A stretch of DNA of 41,633 bases from Chitinophagales bacterium 65-1 (GTDB taxonomy: Bacteria > Bacteroidota > Bacteroidia > Chitinophagales > Chitinophagaceae): positions 1 to 41,633 of the forward strand of contig MWYX01000047.1 in assembly GCA_002050465.1 (NCBI GenBank), given 5' to 3'. The notes under the pieces were generated by a model. The model did no database searches. It saw only the letters and a list, made by a program, of their open reading frames with translations, and was not told the origin of the DNA. A program made the position numbers and the translations under genes. Every line of letters starts with the position of its first letter. Within the stretch, counting starts at the first letter, position 1. Shown here piece by piece: positions 41,536-41,633 of the stretch.

Positions 41536-41633
41536 AATAGCAGGTGCAACATTTGGATGCTTAATTGGTTTAATTCAGGTACTCTTTAATATCCTGGCAC
41601 GCTAAGGTACGTCTCACCGCTTGTGACCACTCA
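41507..41633 (+). repeat. 127-base terminal copy, probably an assembly end
   Basis: Exact copy of 41007-41133, ending at the last base of the window. The sharp start (41506 differs from 41006) inside a coding domain and the run to the very edge argue for an assembly-graph overlap and not biology. Confidence 0.85.

Overview
The window is AT-rich bacterial chromosome from a member of the Bacteroidota, most likely the Chitinophagaceae or a near relative. Three things point there. Promoters follow the Bacteroidota pattern (TTG, a spacer, then TAnnTTTG) and Shine-Dalgarno sites are weak. The block rpmB, rpmG, DUF4295, ftsY, rimO is characteristic of the phylum. The gene content also fits: bacillithiol enzyme BshC, DUF2891, an ABC permease of the large Bacteroidota type, and class I FBPase. 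Most of the window is ordinary housekeeping DNA. I found no CRISPR array, phage, intact insertion sequence or clear defence island.

Layout. 0.1-4.9 kb: secreted hydrolases (creatininase family, SGNH), an OsmC and thioredoxin pair, and a secreted beta-helix protein. 4.9-9.9 kb: ribosomal proteins L28 and L33, the 56-residue DUF4295 ribosomal protein, FtsY, RimO and BshC. 10-17.7 kb, minus strand: purK, a three-gene RND efflux system, then purE, so the two halves of one purine step are separated by a drug pump. 17.7-25 kb: HppD, a YafK-like L,D-transpeptidase, a small Xre regulator, aspartate kinase, FBPase, a decayed stretch of almost 1 kb, and DUF2891. 25-27.9 kb, plus strand: an ABC ATPase, FKBP isomerase, DinB/YfiT and NUDIX proteins. 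27.9-34 kb, minus strand: one run of ABC ATPase, permease, YggS, a frameshifted SDR, TonB and FolC. 34-41.6 kb: acyl-CoA dehydrogenase, DEAD-box helicase with a long leader, a YdeI-like protein, a small secreted protein, a Tsp/Prc protease, tRNA-His, DUF445, and the start of an outer-membrane protein.

The least explained signal is a set of short tandem repeats, many with a 7-base period, and small GC-rich hairpins scattered between genes. Several have entered coding sequence: the TolC signal peptide, an internal YggS loop, the DinB N-terminus, and the edges of ftsY and bshC. Because three 7-base units make seven codons, the repeats stay open and encode heptapeptide repeats. One repeat family lies at three places in and beside the efflux operon and again after hppD.

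The last 127 bases exactly repeat a stretch located 500 bases earlier. This looks like an assembly-graph end and artificially closes the last gene. Genes with lesions are the SDR (one missing base before the catalytic YxxxK) and a 73-residue protein tail-to-tail with fbp. A 40-residue piece resembling the start of a type IIG restriction-modification enzyme also remains in the 23-24 kb stretch.
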